NCBI RefSeq assembly: GCF_900172235.1
Contig: NZ_FWFQ01000012.1
Coordinates: 1 to 64,000, forward strand
Origin: Pseudoruegeria aquimaris
GTDB taxonomy: Bacteria > Pseudomonadota > Alphaproteobacteria > Rhodobacterales > Rhodobacteraceae
Direction of reading: 5' to 3'
DNA: 64,000 nucleotides
Shown here: piece by piece, positions 18,772-29,014 of the stretch
Numbering within the stretch: the stretch's first letter is position 1
Layout of the letters: each line of letters starts with the position of its first letter
The notes under the pieces: model-generated
Seen by the model: only the letters and a program-made list of their open reading frames with translations
What the model was told of the DNA's origin: nothing
The model's database searches: none
Translations under genes and position numbers: made by a program

Positions 18772-19452
18772 TCACGCGGCGGACTGGTTGATTTCTTCCC
18801 AGGCCCGGTTGACCGCGATCAGGCGTTTCTCCGCCAGTTTCACCGCCTCTTCCGGCACCCCCCTCGCCATCATGCGATCGGGGTGGGTTTCGCGCACCAG
18901 CGCGCGCCAGGCGGCGCGGGCCTCTTCGAGCGTGGCCTCGGGCGAAATGCCCAGCACCTCGTAGGGATCGGGCGCCGCGTCCGGCACGAAGCGGGCGCGC
19001 AGGCTGCGAAAGGCGCGTTCGTCGAGGCCGAAGATCTCGGCCACCCGGCTCAGGAAGGCATCCTCCGCCGGATGGTATTCCCCATCGGCGACGGCGATGT
19101 GGAACAGCCCCTCCATCAGGTCGCGGATGGCGTCGCGCTCCTCGCCGAACATGCGGTTGATGCGTTCGGCGTAGAGCTCGAAGCCGGCCACGTCCTGGCG
19201 CGCCATGTTGAACACCCGCGCGGCGTTGGCCTCCTCGGATTTCGGGATGTGGAAGACCTCGCGGAACGCCGTGACCTCATCGCGCGTCACGAGACCGTCG
19301 GCCTTGGCCATCTTGGCCCCCAGCGCGATCACCGCGATGGCGAAGGCCACCGAACGCTCGGGCGGCGCGCGCAGTTTGTCAAACACCTCGGCGAGGCTCT
19401 CGCCTTTGGCCAATGCGGAGATGGCCTCGGATATGCGTGTCCAGATCGACAT
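18772..19452 (-). CDS. TerB and J-domain protein (DjlA-like)
   Basis: 226 residues in two parts. Residues ~20-140 form a TerB-like helical domain (ALGAKMAKADGLVTRDEV and VADGEYHPAEDAFLSRV are the paired acidic motifs). Residues ~165-226 form a J domain with the essential HPD (RETHPDRMMARG), which stimulates DnaK ATPase. E. coli DjlA has the same layout plus a membrane helix; none is seen here. The likely job is a DnaK co-chaperone, possibly in envelope stress (inference). Confidence 0.9.
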   Translation of the reverse strand: MSIWTRISEAISALAKGESLAEVFDKLRAPPERSVAFAIAVIALGAKMAKADGLVTRDEVTAFREVFHIPKSEEANAARVFNMARQDVAGFELYAERINRMFGEERDAIRDLMEGLFHIAVADGEYHPAEDAFLSRVAEIFGLDERAFRSLRARFVPDAAPDPYEVLGISPEATLEEARAAWRALVRETHPDRMMARGVPEEAVKLAEKRLIAVNRAWEEINQSAA

Positions 19453-19504
19453 GGAAAAACCCTAGCGGCTCACAGGCGCGCTGTCAGCGCGACTCATGGA
19501 AATT

Positions 19505-19996
19505 TCACAGGAACTTCTGCATCAGGATCAGATCGAGCCAGCGGTCGAACTTCCGCCCGACCTCGCGCAGCCGGGCCACTTCGGCATAGCCGAGCGCGGC
19601 GTGGAAGGCCACGCCCGCCGCATTTCCCGAACTGACGCCGGCGAACATCGAATGCGCGCCCCCGGCCCGCGCGTGTTCCTCCACCGCCGCCATCAACGCG
19701 CGCCCCAGCCCCCTGCCGTGGGCCTCCGGGGCGAGGATGATCGTGTGTTCCATCGTATGCGCGTAGCCGATGCCGCCGCGGAACTGGCCGTAGGTCGCAA
19801 AGCCCGCAACCCGCCCCGGCGCGGTTTCCGCCACGAAGAACCCATGCCCCGCCGCAGCCTTCTCCGCGATCATCGCCTCCAGATCGGCCACGCTGCGCGG
19901 GACGCTGTTGAAGGTCACCAGGGTGTCGCGGATCATCGGCGCCCAGATCGCTTCGAGCGCGGGGCAGTCGGCGGGTGTCGCGGGGCGGATCGTCAT
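19505..19996 (-). CDS. GNAT family N-acetyltransferase (phosphinothricin/MnaT type)
   Basis: 163 residues, one GNAT domain. The opening MTIRPATPADCPALEAIW, the YAHTMEHTIILAPEAHGRGL stretch with the acetyl-CoA P-loop (RGLGRAL), and FHAALGYAEVARLREVG are typical of the Pat/MnaT group, which N-acetylates L-amino acids such as methionine sulfone or phosphinothricin analogues. Specificity is inferred from resemblance only. It overlaps the stop of the VOC gene upstream by 4 bases (ATGA). Confidence 0.85.
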   Translation of the reverse strand: MTIRPATPADCPALEAIWAPMIRDTLVTFNSVPRSVADLEAMIAEKAAAGHGFFVAETAPGRVAGFATYGQFRGGIGYAHTMEHTIILAPEAHGRGLGRALMAAVEEHARAGGAHSMFAGVSSGNAAGVAFHAALGYAEVARLREVGRKFDRWLDLILMQKFL

Positions 19997-20607
19997 GGCA
20001 GGGTTCTTTCGCCGTCGGGGCCGTCGAAGCTGGCCGCGAAACCGGCCGTGCCCTCGACGAAGGCCACACGCGGATCGGAGAAGCCGGGCAGCTTCAGGTT
20101 AACGATGTCGGGGTGGCGCACTTCGAGCCGGGTGAGCCGCAGCCCGCTGGGCGCCAGCCGCCGCGCCGGGTGCGCCGTGCCCTCCCATTCGATCAGCGCC
20201 GGGAAGGCGCCGCCCAACGGCAGGATGCCATCATCGGGCACGGCCATCCGCCAGCGCAGATCGCCCCGCGCCAGCGCCACGGGCCTGCCCACGCCCGGCC
20301 CGGCGGCGGCGCAGGCCGCGGCGAGATCCGGAGTGCGCAGGATCCAGTTGGCGATGCGCGGCGGGCCTTCGAAACGATCCAGATCGAACCAGCGCGCGTG
20401 GGGCGGCCGCGGCGCGTCGGGATCCACCGCGATGACCTCGAAGTAGAGCCCGTCCGCGAGCCCCAGCAGCCGGTTGTGCGTGCCCATCACGGGGTGCCTG
20501 CCTCCGGGCAGCATGGACACGCCGAGGCGCTCTTCCACCCAGGCCACGCCCTCTTCGAGCGTTTCGGCCGCCACGGCGATGTGATCCAGTTCCAGCGCGA
20601 TATCCAA
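19993..20607 (-). CDS. VOC-type glyoxalase-like domain protein
   Basis: 204 residues of the 'glyoxalase-like domain' family. The N-terminus LDHIAVAAETLEEGVAWVEE and GTHNRLLGLADGLYFEVIA are the VOC strand-helix-strand units, and the C-terminal half is a divergent second unit. I set a TTG start at 20607 because GGGAGG lies about 7 bases upstream, inside the end of the amidotransferase gene, and no ATG fits. It lies between an amidotransferase and a GNAT gene, all overlapping or nearly so, suggesting one transcript. Substrate unknown. Confidence 0.8.
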   Translation of the reverse strand: MDIALELDHIAVAAETLEEGVAWVEERLGVSMLPGGRHPVMGTHNRLLGLADGLYFEVIAVDPDAPRPPHARWFDLDRFEGPPRIANWILRTPDLAAACAAAGPGVGRPVALARGDLRWRMAVPDDGILPLGGAFPALIEWEGTAHPARRLAPSGLRLTRLEVRHPDIVNLKLPGFSDPRVAFVEGTAGFAASFDGPDGERTLP

Positions 20608-20609
20608 GC

Positions 20610-21353
20610 TCAGCCCTCCCGGTAGCGGGAAACGAAATTGGCAAGGATGCGCGCCGGCTCCTTCGCCGGGGTGGCCAGCACGCGTTCGGTGAGCGCGTCG
20701 GCCTCTTCCGGCGGGAAATACCCCTTGTTGCGATAGATGCGGATGCGCAAGGCGAAGCCTTCGCCATCGGCTTCCGGGTGGAACTGCGTGGCGTAGACGT
20801 TCCGCCCGTGCCGCACCATCTGGTAGGGGCACGTGGGCGCGGACACCAGGTGCACGCAGCCGTCGGGCAGCGCCTGCATGGCCTCTTTGTGGCCCACCAG
20901 CGCCTGGAAGCGAGGGGGCATGCCGGCCAGCAGCGGATCCTTCGCGCCCTCTTCGGTCAGGGTGCAATCGGCCGCACCCACGGGCTCGCCGTAACGCTCC
21001 TTGGAGACCACGCCGCCCAGGTGCGCCCCGAGGATGCCGATGCCGTAGCAGCAGCCGAGGAAGGGTTTGTCCTGCGCCGTGATCGCGGGCATGAGCGAGA
21101 GAACGGTGTCCTCGATCTTCTTCTCGACCGGGCTTTTCTCGCTCTCGGCATCGCTCACGCAGCCCGGCCCACCGCCGACGATCACGCCGGAATAATCCGC
21201 CAGATCGAGGCTTTCGGGCAGATCCTCGCAATCCAGCCGGATGCGCTGCACCTCGTCCGGCGCCAGCCCGCCCTTGGCGAGGAAGGCGGCAAACTCGTCG
21301 TCCGCGGCCTCCGCTTCGGGGCGCAGCTGCAGGATCAGGAAGGGTTTCGTCAT
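20610..21353 (-). CDS. Class I glutamine amidotransferase (GMP synthase-like)
   Basis: 247 residues with a class I amidotransferase triad: nucleophile Cys in PFLGCCYGIGILG, and the His-Glu pair in ATQFHPEADGEG. An additional conserved GGGPGCVSDAESEKSP loop is seen in free-standing members that act on glutamine or related gamma-glutamyl compounds. The synthase partner domain is missing, so the acceptor is unknown. It is the first gene of a minus-strand run with the VOC and GNAT genes. Confidence 0.85.
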   Translation of the reverse strand: MTKPFLILQLRPEAEAADDEFAAFLAKGGLAPDEVQRIRLDCEDLPESLDLADYSGVIVGGGPGCVSDAESEKSPVEKKIEDTVLSLMPAITAQDKPFLGCCYGIGILGAHLGGVVSKERYGEPVGAADCTLTEEGAKDPLLAGMPPRFQALVGHKEAMQALPDGCVHLVSAPTCPYQMVRHGRNVYATQFHPEADGEGFALRIRIYRNKGYFPPEEADALTERVLATPAKEPARILANFVSRYREG

Positions 21354-21402
21354 GGGGTATCCTTTCCGGGCCGCACAGATGTGACCCAGCGCGGCCGCGA
21401 GG

Positions 21403-22338
21403 TCAATCCGGGGCGTCGCCGGCGCGCGGCAGGCAGGCGCGCGCGAAGGCCCCCATCCGGGCCACCGCGGCGTCGGCCTCGGGGCTTTGGCCGAACCGCA
21501 GGTGCCAGACGTGATGCACGCCGGGCACCTCTTCGTAGCTCACCGCCACGCCCTGCGCCTGCAACGCATCCCGCATCCGGCGGGCTTCGTCGCGGAACAG
21601 CTCACCGGCGCCGACGGTGAGGAACACCGGCCCCGCACCTTCGAAATCGCCGAACAGGGGCGAGGCGCGCGGATCCTTCGGATCGGCGCCCGCGAGGTAT
21701 CCATCGAGCGCGATGGCCAGCCATTTCTCGGGCAGGAGCATCTCGCTGGCCGCATTTTCATGCAGCGAGGGGCTTTCGCCGGAGAGATCCACCGCCGGCG
21801 CGATGGCCATGCAGCCCGCCGGACGGGGCAGGCCGAGGCGCTTGCATTCGGCCAGCAGCGAGAGCGCGAGGTTGCCCCCGGCGCTGTCGCCGGCGATGAC
21901 GATGCGCGCCGGATCCCAGCCCGCCGCCAGCACGGCGCGGTAGGCCTCCACCACGTCCTCCAGGGCCGCCGGGAACGGGTGTTCCGGCGCAAGCCGGTAG
22001 GCGACCGCCAGCCCCTTCAGGCCAGCGGCCCCGGCCAGCGCGGCCACCAGCCTGCCGTGGGTTCTGGGCGAGCCGATGCAGAAACCACCACCGTGCACGT
22101 AGAACAGCAGCCCCGCCTGCGCGCCCGTGCCGCGCGTGCACCAGCGGCCGCGCGCGGTGAAGCCGCCGGCCTCGATCAGGGCAGGCGCGAAGTGCATGTC
22201 CTTCAGGCGGCGGTAGCTGATCGGCGCGAGCCTGTCGTAGAGCCTGCGCAGGGCCGCCTGGTTGGTGACGAGCCGCAGCACCTGCTTTTCGAAGCCGCGC
22301 GCGGTGAGGTTCCAGAAACGTTGGGCGAGCGATGTCAT
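21403..22338 (-). CDS. Alpha/beta hydrolase, hormone-sensitive-lipase family
   Basis: 311 residues. The HSL-family oxyanion motif HGGGFCIGSP (about residue 80) and the nucleophile elbow GDSAGGNLA (about residue 150) are intact. A catalytic Asp and His (VPGVHHVWHL) lie near the C-terminus. These serine hydrolases act on short-chain esters or lactones; no signal peptide is seen. The neighbour upstream on the same strand is a GMC oxidoreductase, about 40 bases away, so co-transcription is possible. Confidence 0.88.
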   Translation of the reverse strand: MTSLAQRFWNLTARGFEKQVLRLVTNQAALRRLYDRLAPISYRRLKDMHFAPALIEAGGFTARGRWCTRGTGAQAGLLFYVHGGGFCIGSPRTHGRLVAALAGAAGLKGLAVAYRLAPEHPFPAALEDVVEAYRAVLAAGWDPARIVIAGDSAGGNLALSLLAECKRLGLPRPAGCMAIAPAVDLSGESPSLHENAASEMLLPEKWLAIALDGYLAGADPKDPRASPLFGDFEGAGPVFLTVGAGELFRDEARRMRDALQAQGVAVSYEEVPGVHHVWHLRFGQSPEADAAVARMGAFARACLPRAGDAPD

Positions 22339-22378
22339 GGGCGCAGAGTGGCCCGCGCGGGCCGGCTCCTGTCAAGCG

Positions 22379-24022
22379 TCATCCGCCCAGCCGCGCCTGC
22401 CGGATCATGTCGGCGGCTTTCTCGGCCATCATGATCACCGGGGCGTTGGTGTTGCCCGAGACGATCTGCGGCATGGCGGAGGCATCCACCACGCGCAGCC
22501 CCTCCACCCCGCGCACCCGCAGTTGCGGGTCCAGCACGGAGGCGTCATCGCCGCCCATGCGGCAGGTGCCCACCGGGTGGTAGATGGTATCGCTCTTCTC
22601 GCGCAGCACCGCCATCAGATCGGCGTCGCTGGTGACATGGGCGCAATCGTGATCCTTGATCACATGCTGCGCCATCGGCGGAGCCGCCATGATCTCGCGC
22701 CCGCGCTTGACGGCCGCCAGCAGCAGATCGGCATCCTCTCCGGCTTCGAGGAAACCCGGATCGATCATCGGCGCATCGGACGGATCCGCCGTGCCCAGCC
22801 GCACCCAGCCCCGGCTCTTCGGGCGCAGCAGGCAGGTGTGCAGCGTCACCCCGTATCCGGGGCGGATGGTGCGCGCGTGGTTGATCAGCCGGCCCACCAC
22901 GAAATGCATCTGCACGTCGGGCCAGCCCTCGGCCCCGTCGCCGACGCTCAGGAAGGCGCCGGCCTCGGCGAAGTTGGAGGCCGCCATCCCGCGCCCCTCG
23001 CGCCGCCAGCGCCGCAACGCTTTCAGGAGCCGCGCCCCGCCCTTGAGCCCGATGCCGAAGAGGTTCGTCGTGTTCACCTCGTAGCCGAGCACGGTGTCGA
23101 TGTGATCCTGCAGGTTCAGCCCGACCTCGGGCAGGTTCTGCACCACATCGATGCCGTGGGCGCGCAATTGGTGGGCGTTGCCGATGCCCGACAGCATCAG
23201 AAGCTGCGGCGACTGCAGCGCGCCGGCGCAGAGGATCACCTCGCGGCGGGCCTTGACCCTGCGGATCTGGCCGCGCCGGGAAAACTCCACTCCGCAGGCC
23301 GTCCTGCCGTCAAACAGCACCCGGCGGCCGAGGGCATGGGTGATCACTTCGAGGTTCGCGCGGGTCATCACCGGATGCAGGAAGGCCGCGGCCGCCGAAC
23401 AGCGTTCGCCTCGGCGGCGGTCATGGAACTGGGTGAGCTGGAACAGCCCGGCACCTTCCTGCACGGGGCCGTTGAAATCCCCGTTCGCCGGGATGCCGAC
23501 GGCCTCGGCCGCGGCGACGAAATCGCGGCTGATCGGGCGCGGACTCTGCGGATCGGTCACCTGGAGCGGGCCGCCCTCGCCGTGGTAGTCGTCCGCCCCG
23601 CGGCTGTTGTCCTCGGATTTGCGGAAATAGGGCAGGACATCCTCCCACGCCCACCCGGTGCAGCCGAGGCGCGCCCAGTGGTCGTAGTCCTTCGGGTTGC
23701 CACGCGTGTAGATCATGGCGTTGATCGCGGACGAGCCGCCCAGCGCCTTGCCGCGCGGCTGGTAGCCGCGACGCGCGGCCAGTTCCTCCTGCGGGATCGT
23801 CTCGAAGGCCCAGTTGTTCATCGGCACCGGGTGGCCCGGCACCATGAGCGCCGCGCCGATCGGAAGGCGGATCAGCATGTCCTTGCCGTCGCCGCCGGCT
23901 TCCAGAAGACACACGGACACCTTGCGGTCCTCGCTCAGTCGCGCGGCCAGCGTGGCCCCGCCCGAGCCGCCGCCAACGATCACGTAGTCGAATTCCATTT
24001 CGGCTGTCATGTCGGCTGTCAT
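22379..24022 (-). CDS. GMC family oxidoreductase (choline dehydrogenase-like)
   Basis: 547-residue flavoenzyme. The FAD dinucleotide-binding motif VIVGGGSGGATLAARL lies near the N-terminus, followed by the GMC signature 1 region RGKALGGSSAINAMIYTRG and a second region GALQSPQLLMLSGIG. The C-terminal catalytic His-containing segment is YHPVGTCRMG and then SGNTNAPVIMMAEK. It oxidises primary alcohols to aldehydes; choline is the common label but is not proven, as the betaine operon genes betB/betI are absent. Three in-frame ATGs occur at the start; 24022 was preferred for the nearby GAAAGG. Confidence 0.88.
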   Translation of the reverse strand: MTADMTAEMEFDYVIVGGGSGGATLAARLSEDRKVSVCLLEAGGDGKDMLIRLPIGAALMVPGHPVPMNNWAFETIPQEELAARRGYQPRGKALGGSSAINAMIYTRGNPKDYDHWARLGCTGWAWEDVLPYFRKSEDNSRGADDYHGEGGPLQVTDPQSPRPISRDFVAAAEAVGIPANGDFNGPVQEGAGLFQLTQFHDRRRGERCSAAAAFLHPVMTRANLEVITHALGRRVLFDGRTACGVEFSRRGQIRRVKARREVILCAGALQSPQLLMLSGIGNAHQLRAHGIDVVQNLPEVGLNLQDHIDTVLGYEVNTTNLFGIGLKGGARLLKALRRWRREGRGMAASNFAEAGAFLSVGDGAEGWPDVQMHFVVGRLINHARTIRPGYGVTLHTCLLRPKSRGWVRLGTADPSDAPMIDPGFLEAGEDADLLLAAVKRGREIMAAPPMAQHVIKDHDCAHVTSDADLMAVLREKSDTIYHPVGTCRMGGDDASVLDPQLRVRGVEGLRVVDASAMPQIVSGNTNAPVIMMAEKAADMIRQARLGG

Positions 24023-24213
24023 CGGCCTGCCTTTCGCTTGTCTCACGCGCGTTCGACCGGCAAGCGACCATGGCGGCGCGGGCTTGTCAAATAGATGAAG
24101 CGGTTGTGGGAACAATCTCGCCCAGCCGTGCCAGCACCGGCCCATGGGGCAGGCCCGGCGCTGGCACGGCGGCGGCCATGGGCCGCCTTTGCTCCGTGCC
24201 TCAAGGGCCGCAA

Positions 24214-24240
24214 GAAAAAAGCGCCCCGGAGGGCGCTTTC
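24214..24240 (-). terminator. Rho-independent terminator after rpoD
   Basis: On the minus strand a perfect 8-bp stem AAGCGCCC/GGGCGCTT with a 4-base loop (TCCG) is followed by TTTTTTC. It begins 6 bases past the rpoD stop. Confidence 0.9.
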
Positions 24241-24243
24241 TGG

Positions 24244-26226
<1,983 letters not shown>

Positions 26227-26237
26227 GCGTTGCTCCT

Positions 26238-26300
26238 GATTCAGGGCGGAAATTCCGGGCGGTCTGGTGCGAATCACGCTGGGCGAATCAATGATTCGCC
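26238..26300 (-). promoter_or_regulatory. GANTC cluster and 19-bp palindrome upstream of rpoD
   Basis: GANTC sites lie at 26238-26242, 26271-26275, 26285-26289 and 26293-26297. The last two form a perfect inverted repeat GGCGAATCA-A-TGATTCGCC at 26282-26300. GCGAATCA occurs again in direct orientation at 26269-26276. GANTC is the CcrM methylation sequence of alphaproteobacteria. The cluster sits between the dnaG stop and the rpoD ATG, so a role in rpoD control is likely but inferred. Confidence 0.5.
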
Positions 26301-26354
26301 TCCATGTCTACCCGTTTTCCACATCCTCTTCCTTACGAAAGCGCGCCGGAGGTG

Positions 26355-28328
26355 TCATCCTTTGCCTTTCGTGTACTTAATGCCCTGCAACAGCTTGTCG
26401 AAGGTTTCCCGCTCCTCGCGGCTCACCAGCGCCCCGTTGCTGCCCGTTTCATACTCCGTGGTGTCCTCCGCCTCGCTCCGCTCGGCCCGGTTGCGGGCCT
26501 CGGCGGCCTGCTGCAGACGCCACGTCAGCCCCTCGTCGGCAACGCCGAGCAGATCCTCCATCGCCTCGGCGATCTCGCGCTCCGCACCGCGGCGCGCCTT
26601 CAGCTTGGCCATCGCCTCGGCGATGCACATGGCGGCGACGGTGGTGTTTCCGGGGCTGCGGACGGGAGGGGCGATCTGGACATGGCGCGTGGCGAAGAGG
26701 TTTTCAAGGGCCTCGCCGCCGATAGACCGCCGGATTTCGGCCTCCAGCGCCTCGGTGGTTTCGGCTTCGGTGCGCAGGAGCACGTCCCGGATCCGGGCAT
26801 GGTCGGGATCGGCGAACTCCAGCATTTCGAGCGCGCCGACGAAACGGTTCACCAGTTCGGGGTGCAGCAGCAGGCTCGCAAGGATCACCGCTTCGCGCAG
26901 ACGGTCCTCGGCGGACGGATCCGCCATGGCGAGCAGGGAGTGCTTGGTCGAGGCCCGCACCGGCTCCGGCGCGCCGCGCGGGCGCCATCCGCCCTTGCCG
27001 CCCATTCCACCCTTACCGCCGCTCCAGCCACCGCGGGCGCGCGGCGGGAAGAAGAGATCCTGCCGCATCCGCTTGATTTCTTCGGTGTAGTGGCGCTGGA
27101 TCGAGGGGTCGCGGATCGTCTTGACGACGGTGCGCAGGCGCTTGTCCAGCGCCGCCCGGCGTTCGGGGCTGTCAAAGACCTGCCCTTCCGTCTCGCGCTC
27201 CCACAACAGGCTCACCATCGGGCGCGCGGCGTCCAGAACCGCCTGCATGGCCTCGGGGCCCTTGGCCTTGATCAGATCGTCCGGATCCTGGCCTTCCGGC
27301 AGGATCGCGAAGCGCAGGGAGTTGCCCGCCTCCAGGAGCGGCAGCGCCAGATCGATCACCCGGCGCGCGGCGCGCAGGCCGGCCGCGTCGCCGTCCAGCG
27401 CGATGATCGGCTCCGGGTGGATGCGCCACAGCAGGCGCAGCTGATCTTCGGTCACCGCCGTGCCAAGCGGGGCAACGGTTGCCCCGAAGCCAGCCACCGA
27501 AAGCGCGATCACGTCCATGTAGCCCTCGGCCACGATCAGCGCCTGGCCCTTGCCCGCCGCCTCCCGCGCCGGGCCGTGGTTGTAGAGGCTGCGCCCCTTG
27601 TCGAAGAGTTCGGTTTCCGGCGAGTTCAGGTATTTCGCGTTGTCCGCCGGATCCATGGCCCGACCGCCGAAGGCGATGCAGCGCCCGCGCGCGTCCCGGA
27701 TCGGGAACATGATGCGGTTGCGGAACACGTCGTAGGGCTTGCCGCCCTTGCTGGACGCCCTCGCCAGCCCGCAGGCCATGATCAGATCTTCGGGCACGTT
27801 CTTGCCCCGCAGATGATCGTAGAGGTTCTGCCAGCCCTCCGGCGCGAAGCCGATCTCGAAGCGCTCCCGCGTGGCGGCGGACATTCCGCGCCCGTCGAGA
27901 TACTCGCGCGCCGCGAAGCCGGCACCTGCGGCGAGGTTGAGGCGGAAGAACTGCACCGCCTGCTCCATCACCTCCGCCAGCTGCGAGCGCCTGTCGGCCT
28001 TCTTCTGTGCCTGCGGATCGCGCGCGGGCATCTGCATCCCGGCCTCGCCCGCAAGGATGCGCACGGCCTCCATGAAATCCACGTTCTCGGTTTCGCGCAC
28101 GAAGGAGATGGCGTCGCCCTTGGCGTGGCAACCGAAGCAATAGTAGTAGCCCTTGCGGTCATCCACGTGGAAGGAGGCGGATTTCTCCTGGTGGAAGGGG
28201 CACGGCGCCCACATGTCGCCCTTGCCCTGGTTGGACTTGCGCGCATCCCACATCACTTTCCGCCCCACCACTTGGGAGAGCGAAACGCGCGTGCGCAGTT
28301 CATCCAGAAAACCGGGGGGCAGACTCAT
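26355..28328 (-). CDS. dnaG: DNA primase
   Basis: 657 residues in the standard three-part layout. An N-terminal CHC2 zinc finger (CPFHQEKSASFHVDD followed by YYYCFGCHAKGD) binds the template. The central TOPRIM fold (ALIVAEGYMDVIALSVAG, then ALDGDAAG) holds the catalytic Glu/Asp residues and makes RNA primers. A C-terminal helicase-binding domain interacts with DnaB. A low-complexity Gly/Arg/Lys stretch (around 440-460) links the two. It forms the macromolecular-synthesis pair with rpoD; rpsU is not present. The start at 28328 matches the family opening MSLPPGFLDELR. Confidence 0.97.
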   Translation of the reverse strand: MSLPPGFLDELRTRVSLSQVVGRKVMWDARKSNQGKGDMWAPCPFHQEKSASFHVDDRKGYYYCFGCHAKGDAISFVRETENVDFMEAVRILAGEAGMQMPARDPQAQKKADRRSQLAEVMEQAVQFFRLNLAAGAGFAAREYLDGRGMSAATRERFEIGFAPEGWQNLYDHLRGKNVPEDLIMACGLARASSKGGKPYDVFRNRIMFPIRDARGRCIAFGGRAMDPADNAKYLNSPETELFDKGRSLYNHGPAREAAGKGQALIVAEGYMDVIALSVAGFGATVAPLGTAVTEDQLRLLWRIHPEPIIALDGDAAGLRAARRVIDLALPLLEAGNSLRFAILPEGQDPDDLIKAKGPEAMQAVLDAARPMVSLLWERETEGQVFDSPERRAALDKRLRTVVKTIRDPSIQRHYTEEIKRMRQDLFFPPRARGGWSGGKGGMGGKGGWRPRGAPEPVRASTKHSLLAMADPSAEDRLREAVILASLLLHPELVNRFVGALEMLEFADPDHARIRDVLLRTEAETTEALEAEIRRSIGGEALENLFATRHVQIAPPVRSPGNTTVAAMCIAEAMAKLKARRGAEREIAEAMEDLLGVADEGLTWRLQQAAEARNRAERSEAEDTTEYETGSNGALVSREERETFDKLLQGIKYTKGKG

Positions 28329-28430
28329 GCCGCCCAATATCGGGCGCGCCGCGGGGCAAGACAAGCCCCTGCCCGGCCCGCGCCCTGTGGATAACTCCCG
28401 CTTCCTGTGGAGAACGCGCCGCTTCAGCCG

Positions 28431-28880
28431 TCAGGGGCGCACCTCGCGGCGGATCATCGTGCGCAGGGTGAAGCTGGAATTGAGGTTGCGGATGCCGGGC
28501 ACCCGCATCAACCCGTCCTCCATGAAGCGGTCGAAGGCCGCCAGATCGGCGGCAACGACACGCAGCAGGATGTCCCGCGAGCCGGTGAGGAGGTGGCATT
28601 CCACCACTTCCGGAAACCGCGCGACCGCGCGTTCGAAGACAGCAAGATCCTCGCTGCTCTGCCGTTCGAGCTCCACGGAAATGAACACGGTCAGGGGCAG
28701 CCCCAGCGCCGCCGGGTTCACCTCGGCGCGGTAGCCCGTGATCACCCCGCTGGCCTCCAGCTTCGCCACCCGCCGCGCGCAGGGCGTTGGGGAAAGCCCG
28801 ACCTTCTCGGACAGGTCCGCGATGCGCAGCCGCCCATCTTCCTGTAGCGCCCTCACGATCCTGCGATCCAGCTCATCCAT
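28431..28880 (-). CDS. Lrp/AsnC family transcriptional regulator
   Basis: 149 residues: N-terminal winged helix (MDELDRRIVRALQEDGRLRI, then LSPTPCARRVAKLEASGVI) and C-terminal RAM/Lrp ligand domain (TVFISVELERQSSEDL to SSFTLRTMIRREV). Such proteins bind amino acids. It is divergent from a leucine-dehydrogenase-like gene, across 134 bases, so it very likely regulates that gene in response to branched-chain or related amino acids. The start at 28880 has GGAGG 8 bases upstream. Confidence 0.93.
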   Translation of the reverse strand: MDELDRRIVRALQEDGRLRIADLSEKVGLSPTPCARRVAKLEASGVITGYRAEVNPAALGLPLTVFISVELERQSSEDLAVFERAVARFPEVVECHLLTGSRDILLRVVAADLAAFDRFMEDGLMRVPGIRNLNSSFTLRTMIRREVRP

Positions 28881-28916
28881 GGCGATTTCCTCCAAGCCTC
28901 CCATCATTATGAGGGA

Positions 28917-28961
28917 TTTCCACCAACACGCCACCCAAACGTGAGGATCTTTGGTGAGAAA
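28917..28961. promoter_or_regulatory. Candidate Lrp-type operator between regulator and dehydrogenase
   Basis: TTTCCACCAA (28917-28926) and TTGGTGAGAAA (28951-28961) form an imperfect inverted repeat about 24 bases apart. A small palindrome TCATTATGA lies just to the left (about 28904-28912). This is the shared upstream region of the two divergent genes, where an Lrp-type protein would bind. It is inferred from position and symmetry only. Confidence 0.4.
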
Positions 28962-29014
28962 CGCTCCCGGATCGGACCTATTTTCAACACAGAGGGAGTT
29001 AAAAGGAGCGCGCC

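Noticed and set aside
17740-19635. 631-residue plus-strand reading frame opposite the EEP and DnaJ genes
   Set aside because: Shadow ORF with biased composition; both minus-strand genes have full catalytic motifs.
22379-24022. A betaine synthesis operon around the GMC oxidoreductase
   Set aside because: No betB aldehyde dehydrogenase, betI regulator or choline transporter gene is next to it, so choline is not assigned as substrate.
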